Below are positions 47,094 through 55,949 of a stretch of DNA of 64,000 nt, in pieces. The translations under genes were made by a program, and so were the position numbers. How positions within the stretch are numbered: the stretch's first letter is position 1; each line of letters starts with the position of its first letter. The notes beneath the pieces were generated by a model. The model saw only the letters and a program-made list of their open reading frames with translations, did not search any database and had not been told where the DNA came from. This DNA is from Streptomyces bungoensis (lineage in GTDB: Bacteria; Actinomycetota; Actinomycetes; Streptomycetales; Streptomycetaceae). The stretch is from assembly GCF_001514215.1 (NCBI RefSeq), contig NZ_KQ948854.1, forward strand, positions 281,409 to 345,408. Direction: 5' to 3'.

Positions 47094-47531
47094 TCAGCGC
47101 GGTCCCGTGGAGATGCCCAGCAGCAGCGGTCCCGTCGGGTCCGTCACGATGTCCTGGACGGTGACCGGGTCCAGTGCCGCGTAGAACGCCTCCTGGGCCC
47201 GGCGCAGGGCGCCGCGCAGGCGGCAGCCGGCGGCGAGGGGGCAGGGGGTGGGGCCCTCGCAGTCCACCACGTCGCCGTCGCCCTCGAAGGTGCGCACGAC
47301 CGCTCCCACGGACGCCGTACGGCCCCGCTCGGTGAGGCTCAGGCCGCCGCCCCGGCCGCGCCGGGCGTCGAGCAGGCCGAGGTGCTGGAGTTCGGCGACG
47401 ACCTTCGCGGCGTGCGTGTAGGGCACGTCCATGTCCTCGGCGACCTGGCGGGTCGTGGGCGTGGGACCGTCCGCCACGGCGAGCCGCATGAGGACGCGCA
47501 GGGCCAGGTCGGTGGAGCGCAGGAGCCGCAT
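47094..47531 (-). CDS. nsrR: Rrf2-family nitric-oxide sensor NsrR
   Basis: A 145-residue Rrf2 regulator with the NsrR hallmark. Its three cysteines C91, C97 and C103 are spaced CX5CX5C (CEGPTPCPLAAGC), the cluster-ligand arrangement known for S. coelicolor NsrR (C93, C99, C105). The winged helix-turn-helix is MRLLRSTDLALRVLMRLAVA, TRQVAEDMDVPYTHAAKVVA, GLLDARRGRGGGLSLTERG. Start is at the ATG at 47531. Its own operator is just upstream (47547-47569) and the hmp gene ends on the other side. Loss of the [4Fe-4S] cluster to nitric oxide would derepress hmp. Confidence 0.93.
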   Translation of the reverse strand: MRLLRSTDLALRVLMRLAVADGPTPTTRQVAEDMDVPYTHAAKVVAELQHLGLLDARRGRGGGLSLTERGRTASVGAVVRTFEGDGDVVDCEGPTPCPLAAGCRLRGALRRAQEAFYAALDPVTVQDIVTDPTGPLLLGISTGPR

Positions 47532-47546
47532 ACCGCGAGCGTAGGT

Positions 47547-47569
47547 AATATGCATGCGGGATTCAACTT
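47547..47569 (-). promoter_or_regulatory. NsrR operator at its own gene
   Basis: AATATGCAT...ATTCAACTT fits the 23-bp NsrR consensus perfectly in the left half and 7 of 9 in the right half. It lies 16-38 nt upstream of the nsrR start, consistent with autoregulation. Confidence 0.7.
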
Positions 47570-47694
47570 ATCTGCGCCGCCCGAGGTGAGCCGTGCCTCG
47601 CCGGCCCTCCCTACGGAAGCGGGGGGCTTTCCCACTACGATCGGCGAGCCCCACCCTTCCCGCTTCCGCCCCTTTCCCCAGAAGGACTCACCTC

Positions 47695-48372
47695 ATGGGC
47701 TCCGCCAACAAGAGCAGCAACGCGGCGCGCAAGGCGCGCATAGAGGAGATGCGGCGCGCCGACCGTGCACGCGAGCGCCGCAACCGGGTGCTCGTCATCG
47801 CCGCGAGCGTGGTGGTCGTCGCCGGTCTGGTCGTCGGCGGCGTGGTGCTCGTGAACAAGCAGTCGGACTCGAAGGACTCGGCCGCGAGCGGCGACGGCAA
47901 GGGCTCCGGGGACTCCGGGCACTTCGTCACCGGCAAGGACGGGGTGCGGACCTGGTCGGGCAAGCTGTCGCGGACGCACGTGACGGCCAAGGTGTCGTAC
48001 CCGATGCACCCGCCCGTCGGCGGCAACCACAACCCGGTGTGGCTGAACTGCAACGGCGACGTCTACACCACGCCGGTGCGCGACGAGAACGCGGTGCACG
48101 CGCTGGAGCACGGCGCGGTCTGGGTGACGTACACGGACAAGGCGAAGAAGGCCGACGTGGACGCGCTCGCGGCCAAGGTGAAGAAGACGCCGTACTCGCT
48201 GATGAGCCCGTACGCGAACCAGTCGGACCCGCTGGTCCTGTCGGCCTGGGGCCACCAGGTGAGCGTGAAGAGCGCGGGCGACCCCGAGGTGAACAAGTTC
48301 TTCGCCGCCTACGTGCAGGGCCCGCAGACGCCCGAGCCGGGCGCCTCGTGCACCGGTGGAGCCATGAAGTGA
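47695..48372 (+). CDS. Membrane-anchored DUF3105 protein
   Basis: A 225-residue DUF3105 protein. The N-terminus is basic and helical (ANKSSNAARKARIEEMRRAD), then comes one hydrophobic anchor at about residues 37-58 (VLVIAASVVVVAGLVVGGVV). The exported domain begins after a Ser/Asp/Gly linker and carries the conserved YPMHPPVGGNHNPVWLNCNG and NAVHALEHGAVWVTYT. The His and Met residues in these motifs could bind a metal. AGAAGGA precedes the ATG. The gene overlaps the DUF305 gene by 4 nt (GTGA), so the two are coupled. Confidence 0.9.
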   Translation: MGSANKSSNAARKARIEEMRRADRARERRNRVLVIAASVVVVAGLVVGGVVLVNKQSDSKDSAASGDGKGSGDSGHFVTGKDGVRTWSGKLSRTHVTAKVSYPMHPPVGGNHNPVWLNCNGDVYTTPVRDENAVHALEHGAVWVTYTDKAKKADVDALAAKVKKTPYSLMSPYANQSDPLVLSAWGHQVSVKSAGDPEVNKFFAAYVQGPQTPEPGASCTGGAMK

Positions 48373-48998
48373 GGCGGCTGCACGTCGGCTGGATCGCGGG
48401 GGCCGCGGCGGCGGTGCTCGTCGCGGCCGGGGCGATCACCTACGCGGTCGCCGAGGACGCCGGCGGGGGCGGGACGAGCACGCCGGGCGCCGAGTCCGCC
48501 GACGCGGGCTTCGCCCGGGACATGGCCGTGCACCACCAGCAGGCCGTGGAGATGTCGTACATCGTGCGGGACCGCACGAAGAACGAGGACGTGCGGCGGC
48601 TCGCCTACGACATCGCGCAGACCCAGTCCAACCAGCGCGGGATGCTGCTCGGCTGGCTGGACCTGTGGGGGCTGCCGAAGGTGTCCGCCGAGCCGCCGAT
48701 GACCTGGATGGGCATGGGCGACATGGCCTCCGGCAAGGACGGCGCGCTGATGCCGGGCATGGCGACGAACACGGACCTGAAAAAGCTGCAGGCGCTGAAC
48801 GGCAAGCAGGCCGAGGTGCTCTACCTGCAGTTGATGACGGCCCATCACCAGGGCGGCATCCACATGGCCGAGGGCTGTGTCGCCAAGTGCACGGTCGGCG
48901 TGGAGAAGCGGCTGGCGCAGGGCATGGTGGACGCGCAGCAGTCCGAGTTGCAGGTCATGGCCGGGATGCTCAAGGAGCGTGGCGCCGCGCCGCGTTGA
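48369..48998 (+). CDS. DUF305 protein, His/Met-rich, extracytoplasmic
   Basis: A 209-residue DUF305 protein starting with GTG inside the DUF3105 stop. One N-terminal hydrophobic segment (WIAGAAAAVLVAAGAITYAV) anchors or exports it. The ferritin-like helical domain contains FARDMAVHHQQAVEMSYIV, a Met-rich loop (TWMGMGDM ... LMPGMATN), and MTAHHQGGIHMAEGCV. His/Met clusters of this type suggest copper or other metal binding. DUF3105-DUF305 pairs recur in actinobacteria. The precise role is unknown. Confidence 0.9.
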   Translation: MRRLHVGWIAGAAAAVLVAAGAITYAVAEDAGGGGTSTPGAESADAGFARDMAVHHQQAVEMSYIVRDRTKNEDVRRLAYDIAQTQSNQRGMLLGWLDLWGLPKVSAEPPMTWMGMGDMASGKDGALMPGMATNTDLKKLQALNGKQAEVLYLQLMTAHHQGGIHMAEGCVAKCTVGVEKRLAQGMVDAQQSELQVMAGMLKERGAAPR

Positions 48999-49092
48999 GG
49001 GCGATTTCAAGCCACCCCGGGCGGGACATACGGCTCAAATCGCCGCGTCTGACGGTTCCTTGGGCTTCTCTTGACCTTCACGTTCCCCTGGC

Positions 49093-49105
49093 ATGAACGG
49101 TTCAT
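49093..49105. promoter_or_regulatory. Palindrome upstream of the S53 protease
   Basis: ATGAAC-G-GTTCAT is a perfect 13-bp odd dyad, 119-131 nt before the protease start and 95 nt after the DUF305 stop. GTTCAT-like hexamers also occur in PhoP boxes, but no direct repeat series is seen. The role is unassigned. Confidence 0.4.
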
Positions 49106-49223
49106 CGCAAGAGTGGCGGGCATCGTGTGATCCATTCGCGGGCCTCTGCCGCCGCGGGCCCGGTGCGCGGATCCATGACGTTCCGACCACTACATGCATG
49201 CGAACCGCATCGCAGGGGGTTCT

Positions 49224-51167
49224 ATGAGATCCAACCGCGCCACCGTGCGCGCCGGCGTGAGCATGGCAGCGACACTGCCGATGATCGCCGGTGCTCTGGC
49301 GCTCGGCATACCCGCGGCGCACGCCGCGGACACCCCGGCCCGTGACACCCTGGCGGGCACCAAGCCCGCGTGGGCCACGGCCAAGGCGGACAAGGGTGCG
49401 ACCGCCGACAACGCGCAGGTCAAGGCCCGCGTCTACCTGGCCGGCCGGGACGCGGCCGGACTCGCCGCCTACGCCAAGGCCGTGTCCGACCCCAGCTCGC
49501 CGAGTTACGGCAAGTACCTGAGCGCCAAGAAGGCGCAGGCCCGCTTCGGTGCCACCAAGGCCCAGGTGGCCGCCGTCAAGTCCTGGCTGAAGTCGGCCGG
49601 TCTGACGGTCACCGAGGTCACCTCGCACTACGTCGCCGTCTCCGGTGACGTCGCCGCCGCCGAGAAGGCGTTCGGCACCCAGATGCACAACTTCGCCAAG
49701 GGCTCCAAGACGTACCGCGCCCCGGCGAAGTCCGCGTCCGTCCCGGCCGGCCTGAAGGGCGCCGTCCTGACCGTCACCGGTCTGGACAGCGCGCCGCACA
49801 AGTCGACCCACGACGACCAGCTGCCGCCCCCGGACGCCGTGTTCAAGAACTCCGGGCCGTTCTCCTCGTACTACGGCTCGAACGTCGCGACCACGCTGCC
49901 CGACGCCTACGGCCAGAAGATCCCGTACGCGGTCAAGGGCTACACCGGCAAGCAGCTGCGCGCCGCCTACGGCGCCGGCAGCTACACCGGCAAGGGCGTC
50001 CGCATCGCCATCACGGACGCGTACGCCTCGCCGACCATCGCCTTCGACGCGGGCACCTACGCGCAGAAGCACGGTGACGCGGCCTGGAAGACCAGCCAGC
50101 TGCACCAGGTCCTGCCGAAGAACTACACCAAGACCAAGGAGTGCGGCGCGGCCGGCTGGTACGGCGAGGAGACCCTCGACGTCGAGGCCGTGCACGCCGT
50201 CGCGCCCAGCGCCGACGTCACCTACGTGGGCGCCGCGTCCTGCTACGACGACGACCTGCTGGACTCGCTCAGCAAGGTCGTCGACAAGCACCTGGCCGAC
50301 ATCGTCTCCAACTCCTGGGGCGACATCGAGGCCAACCAGACGCCGGACCTCGCGGCCGCCTACGACCAGGTCTTCCAGCTGGGCGCGGTCCAGGGCATCG
50401 GCTTCTACTTCTCCTCCGGCGACAACGGCGACGAGGTCGCCAACACCGGTACGAAGCAGGTCGACACCCCGGCCAACTCGGCGTGGGTGACGGCGGTCGG
50501 CGGTACCTCGCTGGCCGTCGGCAAGGGCGACACGTACCAGTGGGAGACCGGCTGGGGCACCGAGAAGGCCGTGCTGTCCGCGGACGGCAAGAGCTGGACC
50601 AACTTCCCCGGCGCGTTCACCTCGGGCGCGGGCGGCGGCACCAGCAAGACCGTGCCGCAGCCGTACTACCAGAAGGGCGTCGTGCCCAAGGCGCTGGCCA
50701 CGGCCAACAGCGCCGACGGCAACCGCGTCGTCCCGGACATCGCGGCCATCGCCGACCCGAACACCGGTTTCAAGGTCGGTCAGACCCAGACCTTCCCCGA
50801 CGGCACCGAGCAGTACAGCGAGTACCGCATCGGCGGCACCTCGCTGGCCGCGCCGGTCATCGCGGCGGTCCAGGCCCTGGCCCAGGAGGCGGGCGGCGGC
50901 AAGGCGCTCGGCTTCGCCAACCCGGCGATCTACGCCAAGTACGGCAAGGCGGGCGTCTTCCACGACGTCACGGACAAGCCGACGGGCACCGACCTGGCCG
51001 TGGCGCGCATCGACTTCCTCAACGGCCTCGACGCCACCGGCGGCCTCGCGACCTCGGTCCGCAGCCTCGGCAAGGACAGCTCGCTGTCCGCGGTGAAGGG
51101 CTACGACGACGTCACCGGCGTGGGCTCGCCCGCGAACGGCTACGTCCAGTCGTACCGCCGTCACTGA
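49224..51167 (+). CDS. Secreted S53 (sedolisin) protease
   Basis: A 647-residue exported serine-carboxyl peptidase. The signal peptide ends near AAHAADTPAR. The propeptide (about residues 35-190) has VYLAGRDAAGLAAYAKAVSD and YGKYLSAKKAQARFGAT. The catalytic domain shows the sedolisin triad: Glu315/316 and Asp319 in GEETLDVEAVHAVAP, the oxyanion Asp in SSGDNGDEV, and Ser near 540 in GGTSLAAPVIAAVQ. The calcium-site end is DDVTGVGSPANGY. The ATG at 49224 follows GCAGGGGG. It would be self-activated at low pH. It stands alone and ends at a hairpin. Confidence 0.94.
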   Translation: MRSNRATVRAGVSMAATLPMIAGALALGIPAAHAADTPARDTLAGTKPAWATAKADKGATADNAQVKARVYLAGRDAAGLAAYAKAVSDPSSPSYGKYLSAKKAQARFGATKAQVAAVKSWLKSAGLTVTEVTSHYVAVSGDVAAAEKAFGTQMHNFAKGSKTYRAPAKSASVPAGLKGAVLTVTGLDSAPHKSTHDDQLPPPDAVFKNSGPFSSYYGSNVATTLPDAYGQKIPYAVKGYTGKQLRAAYGAGSYTGKGVRIAITDAYASPTIAFDAGTYAQKHGDAAWKTSQLHQVLPKNYTKTKECGAAGWYGEETLDVEAVHAVAPSADVTYVGAASCYDDDLLDSLSKVVDKHLADIVSNSWGDIEANQTPDLAAAYDQVFQLGAVQGIGFYFSSGDNGDEVANTGTKQVDTPANSAWVTAVGGTSLAVGKGDTYQWETGWGTEKAVLSADGKSWTNFPGAFTSGAGGGTSKTVPQPYYQKGVVPKALATANSADGNRVVPDIAAIADPNTGFKVGQTQTFPDGTEQYSEYRIGGTSLAAPVIAAVQALAQEAGGGKALGFANPAIYAKYGKAGVFHDVTDKPTGTDLAVARIDFLNGLDATGGLATSVRSLGKDSSLSAVKGYDDVTGVGSPANGYVQSYRRH

Positions 51168-51185
51168 TCCGCTGACCCGGTAGAG

Positions 51186-51215
51186 GGGGCGCAGGGTGCA
51201 CGCACCCCGCGCCCC
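51186..51215 (+). terminator. Protease-gene terminator
   Basis: A 14-bp stem with one mismatch (51186-51199 with 51202-51215) begins 18 nt after the stop of the S53 protease gene. Confidence 0.75.
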
Positions 51216-51284
51216 TTCGTCGTGCGGGGAGACCGGACACCCCCGCACCCCACATCGCGTCGCTCTGACGATTACACTGGGCCC

Positions 51285-53333
51285 GTGCCTCCGTTGAACT
51301 TCTGGTCGATCTATCAGCATGGCTTCGCACGCGTCGCCGCGTGCACGGGCCACACCGTCATCGCCGACCCGCACGCCAACGCCGAAGCGGTCCTGCGCCA
51401 GGCGCGCCGGTGCGCCGACGAGGGGGTCGCCGTCGCCGTCTTCCCGGAGCTGGGGCTGTGCGGCTACTCGATCGAGGACCTGCTGCTGCAGGACGCCCTC
51501 CTCGACGAGGTCGAGGAGGCGGTGCGGCGGGTGGCCGCCGGGTCGGCGGAGCTGCTGCCGGTCCTGGTCGTCGGCGCCCCGCTGCGCCACCGCAACCGGA
51601 TCTACAACTGCGCGGTGGTCGTGCACCGCGGCCGGATCCTCGGTGTCGTGCCCAAGTCGTACCCGCCAAACTACCGCGAGTTCTACGAGCGCCGGCAGAT
51701 CGGCGACGGCGCCGACGAGCGCGGCGGCTCGATCCTCGTCGGCGGCGAGGCCGTGCCGTTCGGCGTGGACCTGCTGTTCGCGGCCGGCGACGTCCCCGGT
51801 CTCGTGCTGCACGCGGAGATCTGCGAGGACATGTGGGTGCCGGTGCCGCCCAGCGCGGAGGCCGCCCTCGCCGGTGCGACGCTCCTGGTCAACCTCTCGG
51901 GCAGCCCGATCACGGTCGGCCGGGCCGAGGACCGCAAGCTGCTGTGCCGCTCGGCGTCGTCCCGCTGCCTCGCCGCCTACGTCTACGCGGCGGCCGGTCT
52001 CGGCGAGTCGACCACGGACCTGTCCTGGGACGGCCAGGCCATGGTCTACGAGAACGGCGTGCTGCTCGCGGAGACCGAGCGGTTCCCGCTCGGCGACACC
52101 TACGCGGTGGCCGACGTGGACCTCGACCTGCTGCGGCAGGAGCGGCAGCGGATGGGTACGTTCGACGACAACCGCCGTACGCACGGCGCGCGCACCGCCG
52201 ACTTCCGGACGGTCTCCTTCGAACTCGACCCGCCGCCGGCCGACCTGGGGCTGCGCCGCCGCCTGGAGCGCTTCCCGTTCGTCCCGGCGGACGCCGACCG
52301 CCTCGCGCAGGACTGCTACGAGGCGTACAACATCCAGGTCGCGGGCCTCCAGCAGCGGCTTGCGGCCATCGGCGGCCCGAAGGTGGTCATCGGGGTGTCC
52401 GGCGGCCTGGACTCCACGCACGCGCTGATCGTCGCCGCCCGGGCGATGGACCGCGCGGGCCGCCCGCGCAGCGACATCCTGGCCTGGACCCTGCCCGGCT
52501 TCGCCACCAGCGACCACACCAAGGACAACGCCCACAAGCTGATGAACTCGCTCGGCGTCACCGCGGCCGAGCTGGACATCACGCCCACCGCGCGGCTGAT
52601 GCTGAAGGAGATGGGCCACCCGTTCGCGTCCGGCGAGCCGGTCTACGACGTCACCTTCGAGAACGTGCAGGCGGGCCTGCGCACGGACTACCTCTTCCGG
52701 CTGGCCAACCAGCGCGGCGGCATCGTCCTCGGCACCGGTGACCTCTCCGAGCTGGCGCTCGGCTGGTCCACGTACGGCGTGGGCGACCAGATGAGCCACT
52801 ACAACGTCAACGGCGGTGTGCCGAAGACGCTGATGCAGCACCTGATCCGCTGGGTCGTCAGCAGCGGCCAGTTCGACGAGGAGACCGGCAAGACGCTGGC
52901 GGCGATCCTCGACACCGAGATCAGCCCGGAGCTGGTGCCGGGCGAGGAGATGCAGTCGACGGAGTCGAAGATCGGCCCGTACGCGCTGCACGACTTCACG
53001 CTCTTCCACGTGCTGCGGTACGGCTTCCGGCCGTCGAAGATCGCCTTCCTGGCCTGGCACGCCTGGCACGACCCCGAGGCCGGCGCCTGGCCGCCGAACT
53101 TCCCCGAGGCCAAGCGGGTGGCGTACGACCTGCCGGAGATCCGGCACTGGCTGGAGGTCTTCTGCCGCCGCTTCTTCGGCTTCGCGCAGTTCAAGCGCTC
53201 GGCCATGCCGAACGGGCCGAAGGTCTCGGCGGGCGGTTCGCTCTCACCGCGCGGCGACTGGCGCGCACCGTCGGACGGCAACGCGCGCGCGTGGCTGCGG
53301 GACCTGGAGCGGTTCGACGAGCCTACTGCTTGA
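51285..53333 (+). CDS. nadE: Glutamine-dependent NAD+ synthetase
   Basis: A 682-residue two-domain NAD synthetase. The N-terminal nitrilase-type glutaminase frees ammonia: Glu in VAVFPELGLCGYS, Lys in VVPKSYPPNYREFYE and Cys in HAEICEDMWVP. The C-terminal synthetase domain has the PP-loop VIGVSGGLDSTHALIVAARA and PGFATSDHTKDNAHKL. It amidates nicotinic acid adenine dinucleotide. Length is that of the mycobacterial-type enzyme. GTG at 51285 is the start. It uses glutamine, so it depends on the nitrogen genes nearby. The stop overlaps the end of a DUF397 gene on the other strand by 11 nt. Confidence 0.96.
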   Translation: MPPLNFWSIYQHGFARVAACTGHTVIADPHANAEAVLRQARRCADEGVAVAVFPELGLCGYSIEDLLLQDALLDEVEEAVRRVAAGSAELLPVLVVGAPLRHRNRIYNCAVVVHRGRILGVVPKSYPPNYREFYERRQIGDGADERGGSILVGGEAVPFGVDLLFAAGDVPGLVLHAEICEDMWVPVPPSAEAALAGATLLVNLSGSPITVGRAEDRKLLCRSASSRCLAAYVYAAAGLGESTTDLSWDGQAMVYENGVLLAETERFPLGDTYAVADVDLDLLRQERQRMGTFDDNRRTHGARTADFRTVSFELDPPPADLGLRRRLERFPFVPADADRLAQDCYEAYNIQVAGLQQRLAAIGGPKVVIGVSGGLDSTHALIVAARAMDRAGRPRSDILAWTLPGFATSDHTKDNAHKLMNSLGVTAAELDITPTARLMLKEMGHPFASGEPVYDVTFENVQAGLRTDYLFRLANQRGGIVLGTGDLSELALGWSTYGVGDQMSHYNVNGGVPKTLMQHLIRWVVSSGQFDEETGKTLAAILDTEISPELVPGEEMQSTESKIGPYALHDFTLFHVLRYGFRPSKIAFLAWHAWHDPEAGAWPPNFPEAKRVAYDLPEIRHWLEVFCRRFFGFAQFKRSAMPNGPKVSAGGSLSPRGDWRAPSDGNARAWLRDLERFDEPTA

Positions 53334-53523
53334 GCGCGTCCACGAAGGGGGCCCAGGCGGCGGCGCTGAGGAGGAGTGCGGGGCCGTCCGGGACCTTGGA
53401 GTCCCGGACGGGGACGAGGTGGGGGATGTGAGCGGCAACTTCGAGGCAGTTGCCGCCGTCCCCGTTGCTGTAGCTGCTCTTCATCCAGCGCGCGTCACTC
53501 AAGTCGATCCGGGTGCTTGGCAT
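53323..53523 (-). CDS. DUF397 small protein
   Basis: A 66-residue DUF397 protein: MPSTRIDLSDARWMKSSYSN, GGNCLEVAAHIPHLVPVRDS and the ending AAAWAPFVDALKQ are diagnostic. Its start lies 29 nt inside the end of the upstream helix-turn-helix gene, so the two are coupled. Its 3' end overlaps nadE by 11 nt. Confidence 0.9.
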   Translation of the reverse strand: MPSTRIDLSDARWMKSSYSNGDGGNCLEVAAHIPHLVPVRDSKVPDGPALLLSAAAWAPFVDALKQ

Positions 53524-54358
53524 TTCGGTGATCCTCTGCGGCGGCCTTGATCATGGCGAGGGACGCATCTGGTGACAGCGCGACGGCCCTGAGCCGATCG
53601 TATGCCTTGCGGTACTGCTTCACGAGGGCCGGATCATCGATGGTGTCCCCGCTGTAAGACGCCTCGGTGTAGATCAACGGCGGGGCGTCCGGGAAGGTCA
53701 TGACCATGATGGTGGCGGCCATCAACGGATACGCACCACACTTCCGCGGAACGATCTGCGGAGTGATCCGGCGCCGCTCGGTCAGCTCCACGATCCGGTC
53801 GAGCTGTGCGGCCATCTCGTCCGGCGACACGATGGCATCGGTCAGCAGCGACTGGTGCAGGATCGCCCAGTACTCGGGGACGGAGTGGTCGTCCTCGAAG
53901 AGGTGCGCGCGGTCCATCCGGGCTCGCACCTTCTCCTCGACCCACTCCTCGGCGGCCGCCGGATGAGCGGACCGGACGAGGGCCCGCGCGTAGGGAGCTG
54001 CCTGCAGCAGTCCGGGGAAGGTGCTCGGGCACCACTCCTCGATGGTCTCCGCGAACTTCTCCGCCTCCAGCACCCGCTCGAAGTAGGCGGCGTGCGGCCC
54101 CCGCCTGGCCCGCCGCACGTCCTCGCAATGCCGCTCGAAGTACCCGTCGGTCCCCAGCACCCGGTCCACGTGCCGAGCCAGATCCATGGGCATGCGCCGC
54201 TTGCCGTGCTCGATGTCGCTGAGGTGCGACTTGCCGTAGAAGCTGCCCTCGACCAGCTTCTCCAGGGACAGCCCGGCAGCCTCCCGCTTCCACCGCAACT
54301 CCTTGCCGTAGAAGTCGGGGACGCTGACCGAACCGTCGATGTCCTTGCGCCGGACCAC
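53495..54358 (-). CDS. Helix-turn-helix regulator with DUF5753-type C-terminus
   Basis: A 287-residue WhiJ/Scr1-type regulator. The DNA-binding helices are GKELRWKREAAGLSLEKLVE, GSFYGKSHLSDIEHGKRRMP. The C-terminal domain includes CPSTFPGLLQAAPYARALVR, EEWVEEKVRARMDRAHLFED and IYTEASYSGDTIDDPALVKQ. The start is uncertain: GTG at 54358 (VVRRKDIDGSVSVPDFYG) has GGCGGTGAG upstream, and other starts up to 54445 are open. Together with the DUF397 gene and the divergent ATPase gene it forms the second abaA/whiJ-like locus of the window. Confidence 0.88.
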   Translation of the reverse strand: MVRRKDIDGSVSVPDFYGKELRWKREAAGLSLEKLVEGSFYGKSHLSDIEHGKRRMPMDLARHVDRVLGTDGYFERHCEDVRRARRGPHAAYFERVLEAEKFAETIEEWCPSTFPGLLQAAPYARALVRSAHPAAAEEWVEEKVRARMDRAHLFEDDHSVPEYWAILHQSLLTDAIVSPDEMAAQLDRIVELTERRRITPQIVPRKCGAYPLMAATIMVMTFPDAPPLIYTEASYSGDTIDDPALVKQYRKAYDRLRAVALSPDASLAMIKAAAEDHRNAKHPDRLE

Positions 54359-54491
54359 GCGCTCACCGCCGTAACTCGTCGTGCCGTTTCCGCTGCTCGC
54401 GTCGCGGACGCGAACCCTCTTCCACGCTAGCGGGCCGGGCGACACTCTGTGAGGCGTTCGTCACTCACCGCACAGAAGGCCACGGCACCCC

Positions 54492-54989
54492 ATGCCCGAC
54501 CACTCCCCCACCGCCTACGAACTCGACCTGCTCGCCACCCCGAAGGCCGTACCGGAGCTGCGCCACCGCCTGCGCGCCCTCGACCACGAAGTCCTGCTCT
54601 GTGTGACGGAGTTGCTGACGAACGTCATCGACCACCTCGGCGAGGGCACCCCGGTCACGGTCCGCGTGACCGGCACCCCCCACGGCCACACCCGCGTCGA
54701 GGTCACCGACCCCGACGCCCGCGTCCTTCCCGTCCTCCTGCCGGCCTCCGACACCGCGGAGTGCGGCCGGGGCCTGACCCTGATCGACGCGCTCGCCCAG
54801 CGCTGGGGCGTGGACCAGGGTCCGGACCACAAGACGGTCTGGTGCGAACTGGCCTTCTTCGACGAGCGTCCCCGGAACTGTGGCCTCCACCATGGCGGGG
54901 GTGGTCATGTCCCTGATGAGATCACCGGATGCTCGGTCTACTCCTCCGCCTGCTGCCCTTCTGGGTCCGCGAGCCCCTATTCATCGTGA
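54492..54989 (+). CDS. RsbW/HATPase_c_2-type ATP-binding protein
   Basis: A 165-residue GHKL-fold protein divergent from the helix-turn-helix gene. The N box is LLCVTELLTNVIDHLGEG, and the G-box region is VTDPDARVLPVLLP with AECGRGLTLIDALAQRWG. It resembles anti-sigma kinases of the RsbW type. The last 40 residues (after WCELAFFD) look unlike the family and overlap the next gene by 61 nt, so the C-terminus may be an extension made by lost stop codons. A partner is unknown. Confidence 0.85.
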   Translation: MPDHSPTAYELDLLATPKAVPELRHRLRALDHEVLLCVTELLTNVIDHLGEGTPVTVRVTGTPHGHTRVEVTDPDARVLPVLLPASDTAECGRGLTLIDALAQRWGVDQGPDHKTVWCELAFFDERPRNCGLHHGGGGHVPDEITGCSVYSSACCPSGSASPYSS

Positions 54990-55930
54990 TCGGGTCCGTT
55001 CTGGGCCTGCGCCTCGGTTATCTGGCCGTTCACGATCACGACCGGGTCGCGGCCGTCTTCGGGGTGGTGTTCCTCGGGTTCACCGCGGTGCGCGTCCACA
55101 CGGTGGTCCGAGCGCTTCGTGCGCGCCGGAACCCGGGTCCGGCTCGGGCGCAGGCCCCGATCCAGGCCCCCGCTCAGGCCCAGGCCGCAGCCGGGCCGCG
55201 CCCGGCCCCCGGCGCGCCGGAGAAGGACCACAACGCGTGGGGTCAGGCCGTCGCGGCCGTGGCCGTGTTCGGGGCGCTCGCGGCCACGATCTGGCTGAGC
55301 CCCCACCTGATGCCGTCCGACGACACCACCCCGCGGGCCGCCTCGTGTTCGGACACGGAGCACGAGGCACTGCCGAAGGCGTACCGGAAGACGCCCCGGG
55401 CCGTGACCGGTGACGATCTGTGCAAGGCGCTCAACCGGCCCGACCTGGCCCGGCTCCTGGGAACGCCCGGGGAGACCGCGACCACGGCTTCCGGCAGCAA
55501 CGGCACCGCTGCTCTGACCGACGAGAAGGTCGCCCGGCCGGAGGCCGAGATCATGTTCGACACGTACACCGTGAACCTGTCGGCCGCGTACGACCGGATG
55601 TCGACCGCCCAGTACGTGAAGCTGATCGACATCGCGGGTGACAGGGTGGAGGACGACGTCAAGACGCTCAAGGTTCTCGGCCGGCCCGCGGTCTTCTCCT
55701 CGGACCACACCATGAAGATCGAGTTCCGTCTCGGGGGTGGTCAGAAGAGCGCACCGGTCCAGCAGGGTCCGCTGGCCAGGACACTGTCCGTGGCCCTGGA
55801 CCGCAAGGACCGGGGCGGCTCCTACGACATCACCGTGTGGAGCAAGTCCGGGGCCCTCCCGAGCGACAGCGCTCTGCTCGGCATCGCCGAGAAGGTTCTC
55901 CCGGCGATCCCCGAGCGGAGTGCTCACTGA
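54929..55930 (+). CDS. Membrane protein of DUF6215 type
   Basis: A 333-residue protein with two N-terminal membrane helices (LPFWVREPLFIVIGSVLGLR, VAAVFGVVFLGFTAVRVHTV) and a long Ala/Pro/Gln linker. A third span follows (AVAAVAVFGALAATIWLSPH), then an exported C-terminal domain of about 200 residues with VTGDDLCKALNRPDLARLLG. I associate this pattern with the streptomycete DUF6215 family, from memory. It starts 61 nt inside the upstream ATPase gene and is followed by a convergent operon. Function unknown. Confidence 0.78.
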   Translation: MLGLLLRLLPFWVREPLFIVIGSVLGLRLGYLAVHDHDRVAAVFGVVFLGFTAVRVHTVVRALRARRNPGPARAQAPIQAPAQAQAAAGPRPAPGAPEKDHNAWGQAVAAVAVFGALAATIWLSPHLMPSDDTTPRAASCSDTEHEALPKAYRKTPRAVTGDDLCKALNRPDLARLLGTPGETATTASGSNGTAALTDEKVARPEAEIMFDTYTVNLSAAYDRMSTAQYVKLIDIAGDRVEDDVKTLKVLGRPAVFSSDHTMKIEFRLGGGQKSAPVQQGPLARTLSVALDRKDRGGSYDITVWSKSGALPSDSALLGIAEKVLPAIPERSAH

Positions 55931-55949
55931 GCCGTTCCGCCGCGGGCGA

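Noticed and set aside
49035..53147. A 1370-codon open frame on the minus strand
   Set aside because: It runs antisense through the S53 protease and nadE, both of which have complete catalytic motifs on the plus strand.
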